A stretch of DNA of 64,000 nt, from NCBI GenBank assembly GCA_036023115.1, contig JAYKKT010000049.1, positions 1,488,001-1,552,000 on the forward strand, read 5' to 3'. Made by a program: the position numbers and the translations under genes. Positions 1 to 10,120 of this stretch are shown piece after piece. The notes under the pieces were generated by a model, which was given only the letters and a program-made list of their open reading frames with translations, ran no database searches and was not told the DNA's origin. This stretch comes from Brasenia schreberi (lineage: Eukaryota; Streptophyta; Magnoliopsida; Nymphaeales; Cabombaceae). Within the stretch, counting starts at the first letter, position 1. Each line of letters begins with the position of its first letter.

Positions 1-103
1 ATATAACTTGAAGAAAAATGTTCCCTAATGTTATGTTTTATCAAAAGGGTCGTGAACTCACAGAACAAATCTTGAACTTGTGTCCTGGTGTCTTTTGTTA
101 CAG

Positions 104-213
104 ATTTGAGCCCGAAAAGCTTATCAAAAGAGATTGAACACATGCAAAGCTTAAAGGAAAGCAAGAAGCCAGTGAAAGGAATAAAACATCCTTGCCAACA
201 TATTGCCGTATGA
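104..213 (+). CDS. Possible last coding exon of an unidentified gene
   Basis: A pyrimidine-rich stretch ending in TTTTGTTACAG (to 103) looks like a plant 3' splice site. It is followed by 35 open codons and TGA at 211-213. The peptide begins LSPKSLSKEIEHMQ and ends KHPCQHIAV, is lysine-rich and hydrophilic, and resembles no family I can name. The reading assumes a phase-2 intron, because the frame starts at base 106. Upstream sequence (1-103) is AT-rich and intron-like. The rest of the gene would lie left of the window. It could also be chance open frame in non-coding DNA. Confidence 0.3.
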
Positions 214-716
214 CAACATAAAGTACATGATTGTCATCAACGAAGGCCAAAATATTCCTCTGGTGATTATACATCAAAAAAAAATAATAGTCCTACCACC
301 ATGACACACATTCAAGGCAGTCACAGGAAGACTAGTCGCATTTTGGTTTTCTATCTGATAGTGAAACAACAATATTTAACCCTTTGCTCGTTACGAAACT
401 TCATCCTGATTCATGTGAATTTTTTGACGAATTGCTATTGGCAGCTCGCCCGAACCACGTTCCTAACTTGCATTGCAATAATTTGCACACAAACTTTAGG
501 CAGGCTAGTGGACGTTGATCTAGATGTCACATGGGTGTGATGCAAGTTTTTTCAGAGGGGTGTGTTTGCCGTAGAAGGCTAGTACTGAAAAAAATGACTA
601 AGCTAGAACTGTCTACTCATTTACATGTACATCCATACATTCATTAACAATACAATGTGCATTTCTCTGCAGAGTACCAACACCAAACTTCCGAAGCCCT
701 TAGACAAACAAATACA

Positions 717-737
717 AGAGAGAGAGAGAGAGAGAGA
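717..737. repeat. (AG)n microsatellite
   Basis: About ten uninterrupted AG units; simple repeat with no sign of coding. Confidence 0.9.
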
Positions 738-1154
738 TTTGATATGTCATGCAAGAACATGTGAACATGAAACAACAAATGTATCCATCCATCCATCCCA
801 TGTGAAGCATACCAAAAGCAATAAAAGCATCATAAAAACCAAACAAAGACTACAACACCGAATTATCAAACTGCCAAACTCTACAACAAAATGGAGGTGG
901 GTGGGTGTATATACAGGGAGAGTTCACTCGATACCATCATACCAATTCAGACCATCAGATTTTGGATTGCATAGAATGGTATAGATAAAAAATAAAAAAG
1001 TGGAAAAGTACATGTACTTTATACTTTCATGCCATTCTTCAAAAAGAACTTTTATCTTTTACTTTTATTTAAACCCTCCGTATCCTCAACAGATTAATGG
1101 TTTAGCATGAAAGAGAGTATGTGGTCTGTCACGAGTGGGTCTAGGAACTCCCGT

Positions 1155-1292
1155 TCTTTCTTTCTTTCTTTCTTTCTAAATAATATATAATTATATATAT
1201 GTATATGTTGTACATGTATATGTATATATGTATATCTATATATGTATATATACATGTATACATATATATACATGTACGTATGTATGCATATA
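1155..1292. repeat. (TTTC)n followed by TA/TATG-type array
   Basis: Roughly six TTTC units (1155-1177) run into an imperfect AT/GT array with ATATATGTAT-like units up to about 1292. Likely length-variable between individuals. Confidence 0.85.
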
Positions 1293-1483
1293 TGCTCAAA
1301 CCCCATCTGTTATTAAATCTACTTAAACATCTCCACCATTTCATTAGCATGATTAACAATTGGAGATTTGAATTAAAAGTACCGGTCAACTTTTGTACTT
1401 TGCATCCTTTTGCTTTATCACCTCAAGCGTTCATCTCAAAGATCGAACTATTGAGATGAGAGAGAGAGAGAGAAGAAACCCAT

Positions 1484-2260
1484 CCTATGTGTATCGGTTT
1501 GTGCCATATCGTACCATAACAAAGGGAATTTCAATATGAAATGGGGCATTTCAGGTTAGGACATTGTATTGGGCTATATCATGTAATACGGCCTACATAT
1601 TACGATACAGTCCATATCACCCATATCATATGGGTCCGACGCGTGAGCTAAACTCCACTGTTCGAAAACTTTGGCTTTTTAAGGCTTTTTTTTCTTCGCT
1701 TTTCCTGCATCAACACTCGTAGGAGGGAGATTTTCCTACTTGACTTGCAAAGCTATGCCTTTTCGATCATGTGGATGCAATTTATTCACATTTTCAATAT
1801 AAACTTTTGTTTTTCTTTATTTTCATAGTTTATACTTTATGTTGCATTTCTTCTAGGAATCATTGTTTTCTTTTATTTCACACTTATCCACGTATATATA
1901 AACCTTTGTTTTCCTCTTCTTTGACTTCATAATAACTAAACAAATTACTTCATTATTTTTCATTCTCAGTTACCTCATTTATTTGTTTATATTATGAATT
2001 TATGAATATTATTAGTTAATGACAACTTAATGTAGCTTATGTAGGTGCTTACTACCTTATTAAATAATGTATTTGATACAATACTAATATTTTTCCTACT
2101 TATTTTGATTCACAACAATTGTTTTACAATTTTTATGAATTTTCCTATTTTCTTGATTTCTAGAAGTAATTTTAGAAAAATTTACAATACGTTAAGATAC
2201 AATACGGCCATCGGAAAAAACTGTATGTGTATGTGTTACGATACGCTACAAACAGCACTG
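1484..2260. repeat. Dispersed repeat with GTATCG/CGATAC-rich ends
   Basis: The left part (about 1484-1640) is dense in degenerate words such as GTATCGG, ATATCGTACC, ATTACGATAC and CATATCATATGGG. The right part (about 2185-2250) carries AATACG, AGATACAATACGG and TTACGATACG. The centre is plain AT-rich sequence with no credible protein. Similar words recur at 49.89-49.96 kb beside a hAT transposase relic and at 63.85-63.97 kb. Clusters of short subterminal repeats are known for hAT-type DNA transposons, so a non-autonomous DNA transposon is one reading. No clean terminal inverted repeats or target-site copies were identified. Confidence 0.4.
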
Positions 2261-2490
2261 GAAGAAACACATAAACTCACAAAACCAAAAGCTAGAAAAG
2301 CATCATAAAAAGCAAACAAAGGCAACCAAGAAAAAGCAAATACATGGCACTACTTTCCAGCACCAAGTTGGGGCTTCATCTCCACTTGGAAACCGCAAGC
2401 CCTTTAAAAGTCCCACCAGTAATTGACAATTAAAGGACGCCAACAATGCAAAATTGCTGCTAATATCACCATTAGAAGGGTTTTACTCAC

Positions 2491-2595
2491 CCGAAATTGT
2501 GAATCATAATCTCCCCACCATCCTTGCAAATGAAGCAAACGTCTTCTGCAATATCTTCCTCCTTCCCATTGTCTAGGTCCGGAATTTACGGACAT
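2491..2595 (-). pseudogene. Decayed first exon of a PHD-finger gene
   Basis: On the - strand, codons read DNGKEEDIAEDVCFICKDGG and continue EIMIHNF, ending at a strong donor (GG|GTGAGT, GT at 2489-2490). CFIC followed by KDGGE is the hallmark start of a PHD zinc finger of the plant NERD/zinc-finger-CCCH-19/44 kind. At the place where the family has the third zinc ligand (Cys) this copy has His. The nearest upstream ATG (2593-2595) is in another frame, so the frame is broken between about 2575 and 2555. A GA-rich stretch resembling a 5' leader lies upstream (2600-2810). No second half of the finger was found toward position 1. It is probably a gene fragment or pseudogene. The PHD assignment rests on one short stretch. 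Confidence 0.45.
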
Positions 2596-2789
2596 ACCGC
2601 AAAAGATTTCGGTGTCATCTTTTGAAACAGATGCAGAACCACAACGGGGTGGCAGAAACAGAGAGATTTTAAGGCCTAGGAAACCAATGAAACCGTAACG
2701 CTGAAGATGGAAATGAGGGTTTTGGGAGCAGGAGATAAAAAAAATCGCCGGAAAATGACGTACGGGCCCCTCGGACACACACACATAGC

Positions 2790-2810
2790 GAGAGAGAGAG
2801 AGAGAGAGAG
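2790..2810. repeat. (GA)n microsatellite in putative leader
   Basis: About ten GA units upstream of the - strand PHD-like exon; on that strand it is a CT tract, which is common in plant 5' leaders. Confidence 0.85.
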
Positions 2811-3589
2811 CTGTTACGGCGACGACTTGGGTTCTCGGGGAGTCGGCCTGTCCCGCATTTGGGTATTCAGATTTGGATCCGATTTGAGTATGTCAGCACC
2901 ACACCCGGAACTGAGATCCTGTTTGGTCTAGGAGTGAGATAATCGGAACCACAAAAATTTCCGGTTCAGTTCAGGTTTTCTGGGATTTGATTCACTCTTA
3001 CTTTTCAATTTTAAATAAAATCAGTTATGAGTTCGGGTCCGATTTTAAAGAAAACCAGCACCATTGAGGAGAAGTGCAGCCTAGGACCATCACTTCCTAA
3101 GGGGTGATGTTTCCAACTCTCATCACACTTTCTTTATATATGTGTGTATACATATGTTTTGTATGTATATTTATGACATATATATATAATGTACTTATGA
3201 TTACCATCGAACAATTATTTACTCTATCATTTTTCTTTTACTTTGTTAAATTATCCTTTTAATATGTATTGCAGGATTAAACAATTGGGATGACCTTTAA
3301 TTTGTTGATTGTGAGGATGACTAACTTGATTAGTTGCTTATATACCACATATGCAATCTTTCACAGTCGAGATGACCCTCTTCAATGGATAAGAGGTGTT
3401 GGGAGAAAGCGTAATTATCATTATTCTTTGTTCAAAAATCAAAGGTGTAAGATTCAAGGTAGGGCTTGGGTGTAAAGGAAGTGACGAGCATAAAAATAAT
3501 AAAAGAAGTTGATGTTGAAAGTCGTCGGTGGACTCGTAAAGAAGTTGATGTTCAAAAAGCAAAGGTGTTAGAGTGTTGGTTCCACATTG
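2811..3589. other. Gene-less stretch between PHD fragment and gypsy element
   Basis: AT-rich DNA with no recognisable protein, RNA gene or LTR. The sequence next to the gypsy pol tail (3250-3589) does not resemble the LTR of the same family seen at 28748-29325, so the 3' LTR of that element is missing or replaced. A short direct repeat, AAAGAAGTTGATGTT, occurs at about 3503 and 3538. Confidence 0.5.
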
Positions 3590-4460
3590 GGCATGAGTAA
3601 GAGGTCCCTGATACCGATCAGTGAACCCATCTGACTAGGTTAAATCATTAGTGTCTCATCCTTCGTCACTCTCCTAGGGTTGATGAGGATTTGTCCTCAA
3701 ATATGGATTCTCGGTATCTTCCTTGTAAGGAATAAGACCCTTAATGTTGAAAGAATTAGAAACGTTAAACCCCTTCGGTAGATCTATCGTCTAAGCATTG
3801 TTATTTATCTTCTCCAAAATCTTAAAGGGCCCATCGGTTTGGGGTATCAGTTTAGATTGACGCTTGTGTAGGAACCTAGCTTTGCTAATATGTATCGAAA
3901 CAAGGTCTCCATGGGCAAAGACAATGGATTTATGCTTTTTGCTTGGGATAGGCTTTTGTTTGTTTCTCAATCTACTAGTTTACTTGGTATAAAGTTTCGA
4001 TGGATTTAACTCAACTCACTTCCTTAGAATCTGCCTCAACGTGCTCCAGTATGGGTACCAAGTCTAAGGGGGTTGTGGGATTAACCTCATGGACTATTTC
4101 AAAGGGAGAATGCCAGTAGTGATGTGAATTGAGTGGTTGTAAGCAATTTTACACAAGGAAGTTGTTCCTCCTAAGTTTGCAGATTATTGCACATAAAAGC
4201 TCACAGAAGAGTGGTGAGAGTGTGATTCACCACTTTAGTTTGCCCATCATTTTGAGAGTGGCATGTCGTGCTGAAGAGGAGTTTAGTTCTGAGTTTCTTT
4301 CATAGAGTTTCAAAAGTAGCTCACAAATTTAGCATTGCAGTTAGACATGAGCCTTTTGGGAATACCGTGGAGTTTTATTACTTCCCTAAAAAGAAAGATC
4401 TGCAACATGAACCATATCGTCAGTTTTATGACAGAGAATAAAATGCAACATTTTAGAAAA
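3590..4460 (-). pseudogene. Ty3/gypsy pol: integrase C-terminal half (copy I)
   Basis: Read on the - strand this encodes the second part of a gypsy integrase: a REVIKLHGIPK segment, a degenerate SNCNAKFVSYF stretch where the family has the second catalytic Asp (here Asn), a target-binding region, and the polyprotein tail with LRTNPHQP and GPLTHAQ. Several stops and frameshifts interrupt it. It is colinear with the copy at 29330-30123. It is cut off at 4460 by the solo LTR 4466-7558 and resumes at 7564, so the two blocks were one element before that insertion. Confidence 0.8.
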
Positions 4461-4465
4461 TATGT
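4461..4465. repeat. Left target-site duplication of LTR A
   Basis: TATGT, identical to 7559-7563. Confidence 0.9.
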
Positions 4466-5239
4466 TGTAAACACCCCAAAATAAAACAAATTTCGAAAAC
4501 AAACACCTAGTTTGAAAAATCATTTCAAAACTAGATTCTAGAGTTTTTCGAAAACCCACGGCTGTAAAAGCTTTAAAATTTTGTCTAAACCCTGTTCAAG
4601 CTAATTTTCACACATATGGGCCAAGTCTCAATTTTGCAAAATCCAAAATTCAATAGTTGAAGCTTGAATGCCAAAGCAGCCTCAAAATCAAGTTCAAAAG
4701 CCCGAAGACAACACCCTGGCCTGATAAAAGCTAGGGTCAAAAGGCAAAAAGAAGGCCCAAGCCCGATGCAGACTGCAGGCCCGGAACACCCAAGAGCCAA
4801 GTCAAGCACATCCACCCAAGCAGCAGAAATCCAAGCCAAAAACGGTGAAAATAAGCAGAAATGAAGTCCAAAAAGGCGAGAAGGAGTTTGGACGATAAAG
4901 TTGGGAAAAACCTAGCATAAGATGGAGCGTTGATGAAGCCAGGGCCCGCACAAATTGTCCGTCTTGAAATGCCAAGAAGGACTGCTCAGAGAAAATTTGG
5001 ATTGGATCTGGACCATTAATATCGAGATCCATATCCAAATAGTGTTTGGATTTGGATTGGATCTAAATAGTGTTTGGATTGGATTGGATCTGGACCAAAA
5101 TATCCATATCCATATTCATATAAATGTTTGGATTTGGATTAGATCTAGTCATAAATATCTAGATCCAGATCCAAATAGTACTTGGATTTGGATCCAGATC
5201 TCGAACCCATATCCAAACTCAAGACCCACCTCACTTGCC

Positions 5240-5280
5240 TATAAATAGAGGCGAGGGGGTCTCCAAAAAGGATTCACGTG
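5240..5280 (+). promoter_or_regulatory. LTR promoter core: TATA box and G-box
   Basis: TATAAATAG (5240-5248) is followed 35 bp later by the palindrome TTCACGTGAA with a CACGTG core (5275-5280). The same pairing is kept in members B and C. Transcription would be expected to start near the G-box. Inference from sequence only. Confidence 0.6.
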
Positions 5281-6149
5281 AACTTGCTTGAGAGGAGAGA
5301 GAGTGAGAGGTAAACCTAGCCATGTTGGCTCAAGGGTGAGGTGGGTTCTAAGTGGGTTGCAACCAAGGTGGGCTTGATCAAAGAAGGTTGCAACCATGGC
5401 TTGGACGTGGGCTCAACCAAGAAGGACCGACTCCAAGAGGTAGGCCTCCTAATCCTAGCCTAATCTCCTAACCCACTTCACTAAACCTCACCCTAACTAG
5501 ACTAAACCTAGCCTAACCCACTCAAACTATCCCTAACAAAGCCTTAGTCTAAGCCCCACCGAGTGCAACAACACTCGCTTTTGAAATACACACCTAGCGC
5601 TACCTGGCCGTGCCTCGGCACTACAGTGCCCCCAGCGTGCCACCCGGCACCCCGTGCGCCCTACTGCGCCCCGGCTACGTGCTACGCGGCCTGCGCCCCA
5701 GCGTCAGCGCCAGACACCCTGGCCGCCTACAGTACCAACCTACCACATTGCACCCTTAGGCTGTGCCTTACCTTAGGACCAACTTCCCTTTCAGCCCAGT
5801 TGCACCCTTAGGCCATACCCAAGCTTCCCTTTAGGGCCGACTAGAGCCAATCCACGCCTAAGCCCCACCTTTTTGTCGTGAAGCTCCCTCATAGGCCCGA
5901 ATCAAACCTAAGGGAATGACGTGTCCCTAAGCACACCCGAGCCCCAAACTCTCTCAAGCCCACCTAAGGAGACCCCTCTTGGCTGCCCAAGGTGGACGCA
6001 AGCCCAAGCACGAGTAAGGAGAGGAAAGCTGAATCATTGTAAGTGTTTAAAATTTGGTCTTTTACATTACTCCTTTAATACTCAATTCAATTTTGATACG
6101 GAGTTGTAATAATGGAGTGTGGTCTCCCCTCGAGATGTAATATTGGTGC

Positions 6150-7100
6150 TTGACATACGAGACACATACGTGCACTTGAGCCTTAGCTCTTATCTCGTAC
6201 ACGAGACACACACGTGCACTTGAGCCTTAGCTCTTATCTCGTACACAAGACACCCACGTACAATTGAGCTTTAGCTCTTAATCGTACATGATTTGCATAC
6301 ACACACATTGAGCTTTTGCTCTTACTCCAAAGACTCTAGTAAGAGCCGTGTGAGTTGCAATTTCATTCGGGTTGTTACCTTCAACTGTGTGCGTTGTCAT
6401 TTAAGCTTCTACACTTGCACATAAAGGGTACCCGAGCACTTGCTCAACACTCTCACGCACATTTTGGGTGTGTTTAAAGAATATCTATATACTTTCAGCT
6501 GCGTGAGTTTTATGTTCAGCTGTGTACGTCTTTACATTTTGGGTGGTTCAATTTCAGTTGTGTGAGTTGTCTTTCCATTTACACACCAAAAGCACTCACT
6601 CACATTGAGCCTTTTCGCTCTTATATCTATATCTCCCTTTCAGCAAGTTAAATTTCAGTCATGTGTGTGAGTTGTCTTTCCATTTACACACAACACACAC
6701 GAACACGTTGAGCTTCACTGCTCATATATATATCTATATTTCCCTTTCGGCAAAGTTCAATTCAAGTCGTGTGTGTGAGTTGTCTTTCAATTTATACACA
6801 ACACACACGAACACGTTGAGCCTTACCGCTCATATATATACTTATATTTTAATTTCGACAAGTTCAATTCAAGTCGTGTGAGTTTGTCATTTCAATTCTA
6901 CACTCACACACACGTGCATTGAGCCTTTCCGCTCTTAATATAAGTATATCTCCCTTCCGCAATTTACATTCAAGTCATGTGAGTTGCTTTTAAGGTTTGG
7001 GTATTTCTCCTTCAACTGCGTGAGTTGCACTTATGTTTCGGGTATTTACTTTAAGTTGGGTGTGTGAGTTGCTTTCAATTCGAGCTTAGCTCACATTATA
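6150..7100 (+). repeat. Array of GAGC..GCTC hairpin words in LTR A
   Basis: About nine copies of a short inverted repeat GAGC-(3 to 7 nt)-GCTC, usually framed as TTGAGC...GCTCTTA, lie downstream of the LTR TATA box. Some sit in longer tandem units: a unit of about 45 bp near 6157-6290 with CGTGCACTTGAGCC, and a unit of about 109 bp at 6659-6767 and 6768-6873. The spacer sequence varies while the arms are kept. The same words occur in members B and C. Confidence 0.75.
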
Positions 7101-7558
7101 TCCAACCCGCGAGAGTTCGTGCATCCTTGCATCTTGCGCATTTTCAAAGTGGAAACCCCAAACTACGCTCTAAACTTCGATAAATCTAGGCCACTTGAAG
7201 CACACACATCCGGCCTAATTAACTTAAAAGCTCCAAGACTTGGATATAGATAACCCCGTAAATAAAACCTGCAACTTAGGCAAACAATCATCATACTCGC
7301 TTTTCTTTTCAAAAGATAAGGTTTGTTTAAAAGATCGAAGTTTTCTAAGCGCTGGAACTGACCATTGAGCACCGGTTCAAGAAGGTTTCAAGCGAAAAGA
7401 TCCCGCTTGTCCACGATTGCCTTTTTAAAGTCAGATATATTTTAAAACCTTCGCTAGTTTGAGTAAGCTAGCTGGCACGCCCATAAAGCGACGTAAACTC
7501 GAAAAGAACTTGTTTATGGTCTTATAAACCAGGAGCGTAGAAATTTTCGCGTCTTACA

Positions 7559-7563
7559 TATGT
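7559..7563. repeat. Right target-site duplication of LTR A
   Basis: TATGT, identical to 4461-4465. Confidence 0.9.
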
Positions 7564-8260
7564 ATACCACAACTAGGATAAAATCCTATCTCCTGTTTGT
7601 TCTAGGAAGGCCCCAAATGAAATCCAGGCTAATGTCAGTCCAAGGCCGGGTAGGGATGAACAAAGGCATGTAGAGTCCCTCATTTGTCTCTTTCTCTTTA
7701 ACTAATTTATAATTAACACATCTTTCAACAATCCTATGAACATCACGGTTCATTCTCAACCAATAAAAATATTCTCCAAGCATTTCTAGTGTTTTTCTTT
7801 CCCCAAAATATTCTTCTAACCCACAACCATGAGCTTCTCGAGCAAAGAGTTCTCGGTGAGATCCTCTCAAAATGCAAAGTTTCCCTCATCCAAAAAGATA
7901 TCCACCATTCTAGTAGAATCGATCTAACTCTCTTTTTTAGCCAACCAAACCGAGGGGTGAGAAGTTTGGGTCCCATGCATATTGTTTTTTTAGGACCTCT
8001 AATCCCAACATACGGGCTTCAAGAATAGTGATTAACAAGTATTTTTATGATAGAGCATCAACCATTATGTTAGATTTTTCTTTCTTGTACCCAATGGTGT
8101 AGGAAAAGGATTCGAGGAACTTGACCCATTTGGCATATCTTCGGTTTAGTTTTCCTTGTATCACATTCAACTTCAAAAGCTTTATCAAAACTAGGTAAAC
8201 AAAGCAAAGGTGCTATGGTCGCCTTATCCTTTAATGAATTAAAAGCTTTTTCATGCACAT
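7564..8260 (-). pseudogene. Ty3/gypsy pol: RNase H and integrase N-terminal part (copy I)
   Basis: Read on the - strand from 8260 downward: an RNase H start (EKAFNSLKDK...FEVECD), an internal jump with frameshift to the connection region (FLESFSYTIGYKK, VDALS), then the integrase zinc-binding domain (REAHGCGLEEYFGERKT...ERCVNYK) and RPWTDISLDFIWGLPRTNR around the first catalytic Asp. The last zinc-binding Cys is Tyr. The frame is broken near 7740-7870 and again near 8150. The element continues at 4460 across the inserted solo LTR. Confidence 0.85.
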
Positions 8261-8455
8261 CTTTCTATTTGAAAACAACATTCTTTTTAACAAGTTCATT
8301 CAATGGTGCAGAAGAATAGAAGCCAAAGTTCTTTACAAACCTTTGATAAAAACTTGCTAAACCATGAAAACTTCTTATCTCATTTGCATTCTTAGGTGTA
8401 GGCCATTCCCTCAATTCACTTCACCTTCTCTTCTTCCACACTTATTCCATTGGAG

Positions 8456-8905
8456 CTACAACAAAACCCAAAACACAACAGATTCAAGGCAAAATGAACA
8501 CTTTTTAAGATTTGTATACAACTTATTTTCTCTCAAAACATCAAAAATATTATGCCAATGTTCAACATGTTCAGCCAAGGTTTTGCTATAAATCAAAATA
8601 TCATCAAAATAGACTACAACAAATTTCCTAATGAAAGAACACAAAACAAGGTTCATTAATCTCATGAAAGTGCTTGGTGCATTAGTTGAGCCAAATGGCA
8701 TTACTAACCACTCATACAAACCATATTTTGTTTTGAAAGTCGTTTTCCATTCATTGGAGAAGAGGGGATGCTCCTGCATTGGCATGCCAGTTTCCAATCC
8801 TTTGGCAACAACCAACTATATCAAGCCAACTTGTGCGATGGCTAGCTCAACTTCTCTTCTAGTGAGTACCAAACTTTTTTTGACTCTTTGGTAGTTGATG
8901 CCGAA
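8456..8905 (-). pseudogene. Ty3/gypsy reverse transcriptase fragment (copy I)
   Basis: The - strand frame of 119 codons holds [31 protein letters not shown] and an intact YFDDIL active-site box (residues 69-74), followed by [18 protein letters not shown] and KCSFC, the usual gypsy RT order. Just upstream is the pre-RT linker (SLVLTRREVE). The fingers region between linker and EWKT is largely missing, and the end reads into a stop near 8456, so the domain is truncated on both sides. Confidence 0.85.
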
Positions 8906-9239
8906 AATAGGTGTTGTGGTGCTAATGTATATGTGTAACTGTAGCATTATATCTATACAAAGTGATTTTCTTTCCATCCTTTATAAACGTATATGTGTTC
9001 TTAAAGCCATAATACAAGGCTCATAGGTAAAACTACTATGGTTGACCCAATAAGATAAGACATGCATTCAATAGAACCACATCACATACAATGTAGCAGT
9101 TTGAGAGCTTAGGACCCTACATATGACTAGAAGTTTTCCTTCATCTACAACTTCAATAGTTTCAACATCAACATTTTTAGGGGTTTATTCATCCTTGCTA
9201 TCAAGTGACTCGAAAGACTCATGTAGCACCATCACTCGC

Positions 9240-10090
9240 TTGTTGGGGCATTGAAAAGCGATATGCTTGTGGCTGAGTTATTTAAAACATTTAATGTCAC
9301 GACTGCAATAGGTAGCGCGAGGGTTTTCAACCACCTCTTTTCCTTTTGGCTAGGTTCCGTTGCGGTAGTAGGTTTGGCTTTCTTGATTTATTTGAAAGTA
9401 TTAGTTGTACCTAAAAAAGCCTTTCTTTTTTTGGCTTATGAACCAAATATCTATGAAAAGGGGCTTTTCTCCATTGTCTTTTGACCTTAATAGCAAGTTG
9501 AAAGACGTCCTCAACGAATTGTAATTCCACAGTGTCAAGTAGTTCTTTGTTTAGCCCGTTGAGAAATCGGACAATGGTCTGCTCCCCATGGTTCCTGTAC
9601 TTCACAACGCAACATCAAGGTGTCAAACTCTTTTACATAGTCCCCCATGCTGAGCCTACCTTGTCGCAAGCTTAGCAACCGAAGATAAAGCTCTTGTTAG
9701 TAGTAGTCAGGAACAAATTTCTTATGCATGATCCATTTCATCAAGCCCCAACTCATTATATTCACATCTCCTTCCCTGCATCATTGGTCTTGGAGTTTTC
9801 TCCACCAGAGATTAGCATTAATCAGTGAACTCAAAAGCAACTATGCGACATTTCCTTTCTTTGGAGTATTGATAATACTTGAAGATCTTATCTACCCACT
9901 ACTCCTACACGAGAAACTCTAGAGGTGAGCTTGATTAGACGAAAGAGGAAATTTTGATTTGAACTTGGTGATCTAGTCTCTTTGATCCATCTGGGCTACG
10001 AGTGCTTCCTATCCACATTGCAGTGCCATGATTAGAGCTTGGTTGAGAGACATGCCTTGTGGTATTGGGGAAATCAAAATCTTATTCTGT
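9240..10090 (-). pseudogene. Ty3/gypsy gag (copy I)
   Basis: On the - strand the retrotransposon gag core is recognisable: a WGLMKWIMHKKFVPDYY-like stretch (about 9700-9760), EQTIVRFLNGLNKELLDTVE (9411-9605 frame) and, near 9250-9310, a CCHC zinc knuckle whose second Cys codon is a stop (CFK-stop-LSHKHIAFQC). Stops and frameshifts are spread along it. It lies between the 5' LTR (10121-10762) and pol, as expected for gypsy order LTR-gag-pol on this strand. Confidence 0.75.
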
Positions 10091-10120
10091 TATCCTCTCA
10101 ATCTCTATAAAAGTACCAAA

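Larger units (their letters stand above)
214..1480. other. Gene-less AT-rich stretch with microsatellites
   Basis: No coding sequence is recognisable on either strand. If the exon ending at 213 is real, the first few hundred bases could be its 3' untranslated region. The stretch holds an (AG)n tract at about 717-737, an ATCC run near 784-798, a (TTTC)n tract at about 1155-1177, an AT/GT-rich array at about 1185-1292 and a short GA tract near 1459. The open frames between 1094 and 1459 are products of these arrays. Confidence 0.7.
4466..7558 (+). mobile_element. Solo LTR of a long-LTR retrotransposon family (member A)
   Basis: The segment starts TGTAAACACCCC and ends GCGTCTTACA, and is flanked by identical 5 bp copies TATGT (4461-4465 and 7559-7563). 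That is what LTR-retrotransposon insertion followed by LTR-LTR recombination leaves. Joining the flanks restores colinearity of a gypsy integrase, which dates the insertion after that element. Inside: an array of degenerate GGATTTGGATC/TAGATC words (about 4995-5220), TATAAATAG at 5240-5248, CACGTG at 5275-5280, a C-rich middle (5540-6000) and a downstream array of TTGAGC..GCTCTT hairpin words (6150-7100). No protein is encoded; the open frames at 5563-5811 and 5921-6109 are composition effects. At 3,093 bp it is a long LTR. Confidence 0.9.

Noticed and set aside
1094..1459. Overlapping open frames on both strands rich in Tyr, Ile and His
   Set aside because: They are translations of the TA/TATG microsatellite and carry no domain.
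5563..6109. Pro/Ala/Cys-rich frames
   Set aside because: They lie in the C-rich middle of solo LTR A; equivalent frames differ in B and C, so they are composition effects.
6150..7100. Repeats with hairpins, CRISPR-like at first sight
   Set aside because: Units vary in length and sequence, spacing is irregular, no cas genes, plant nuclear DNA. They are LTR-internal repeats.
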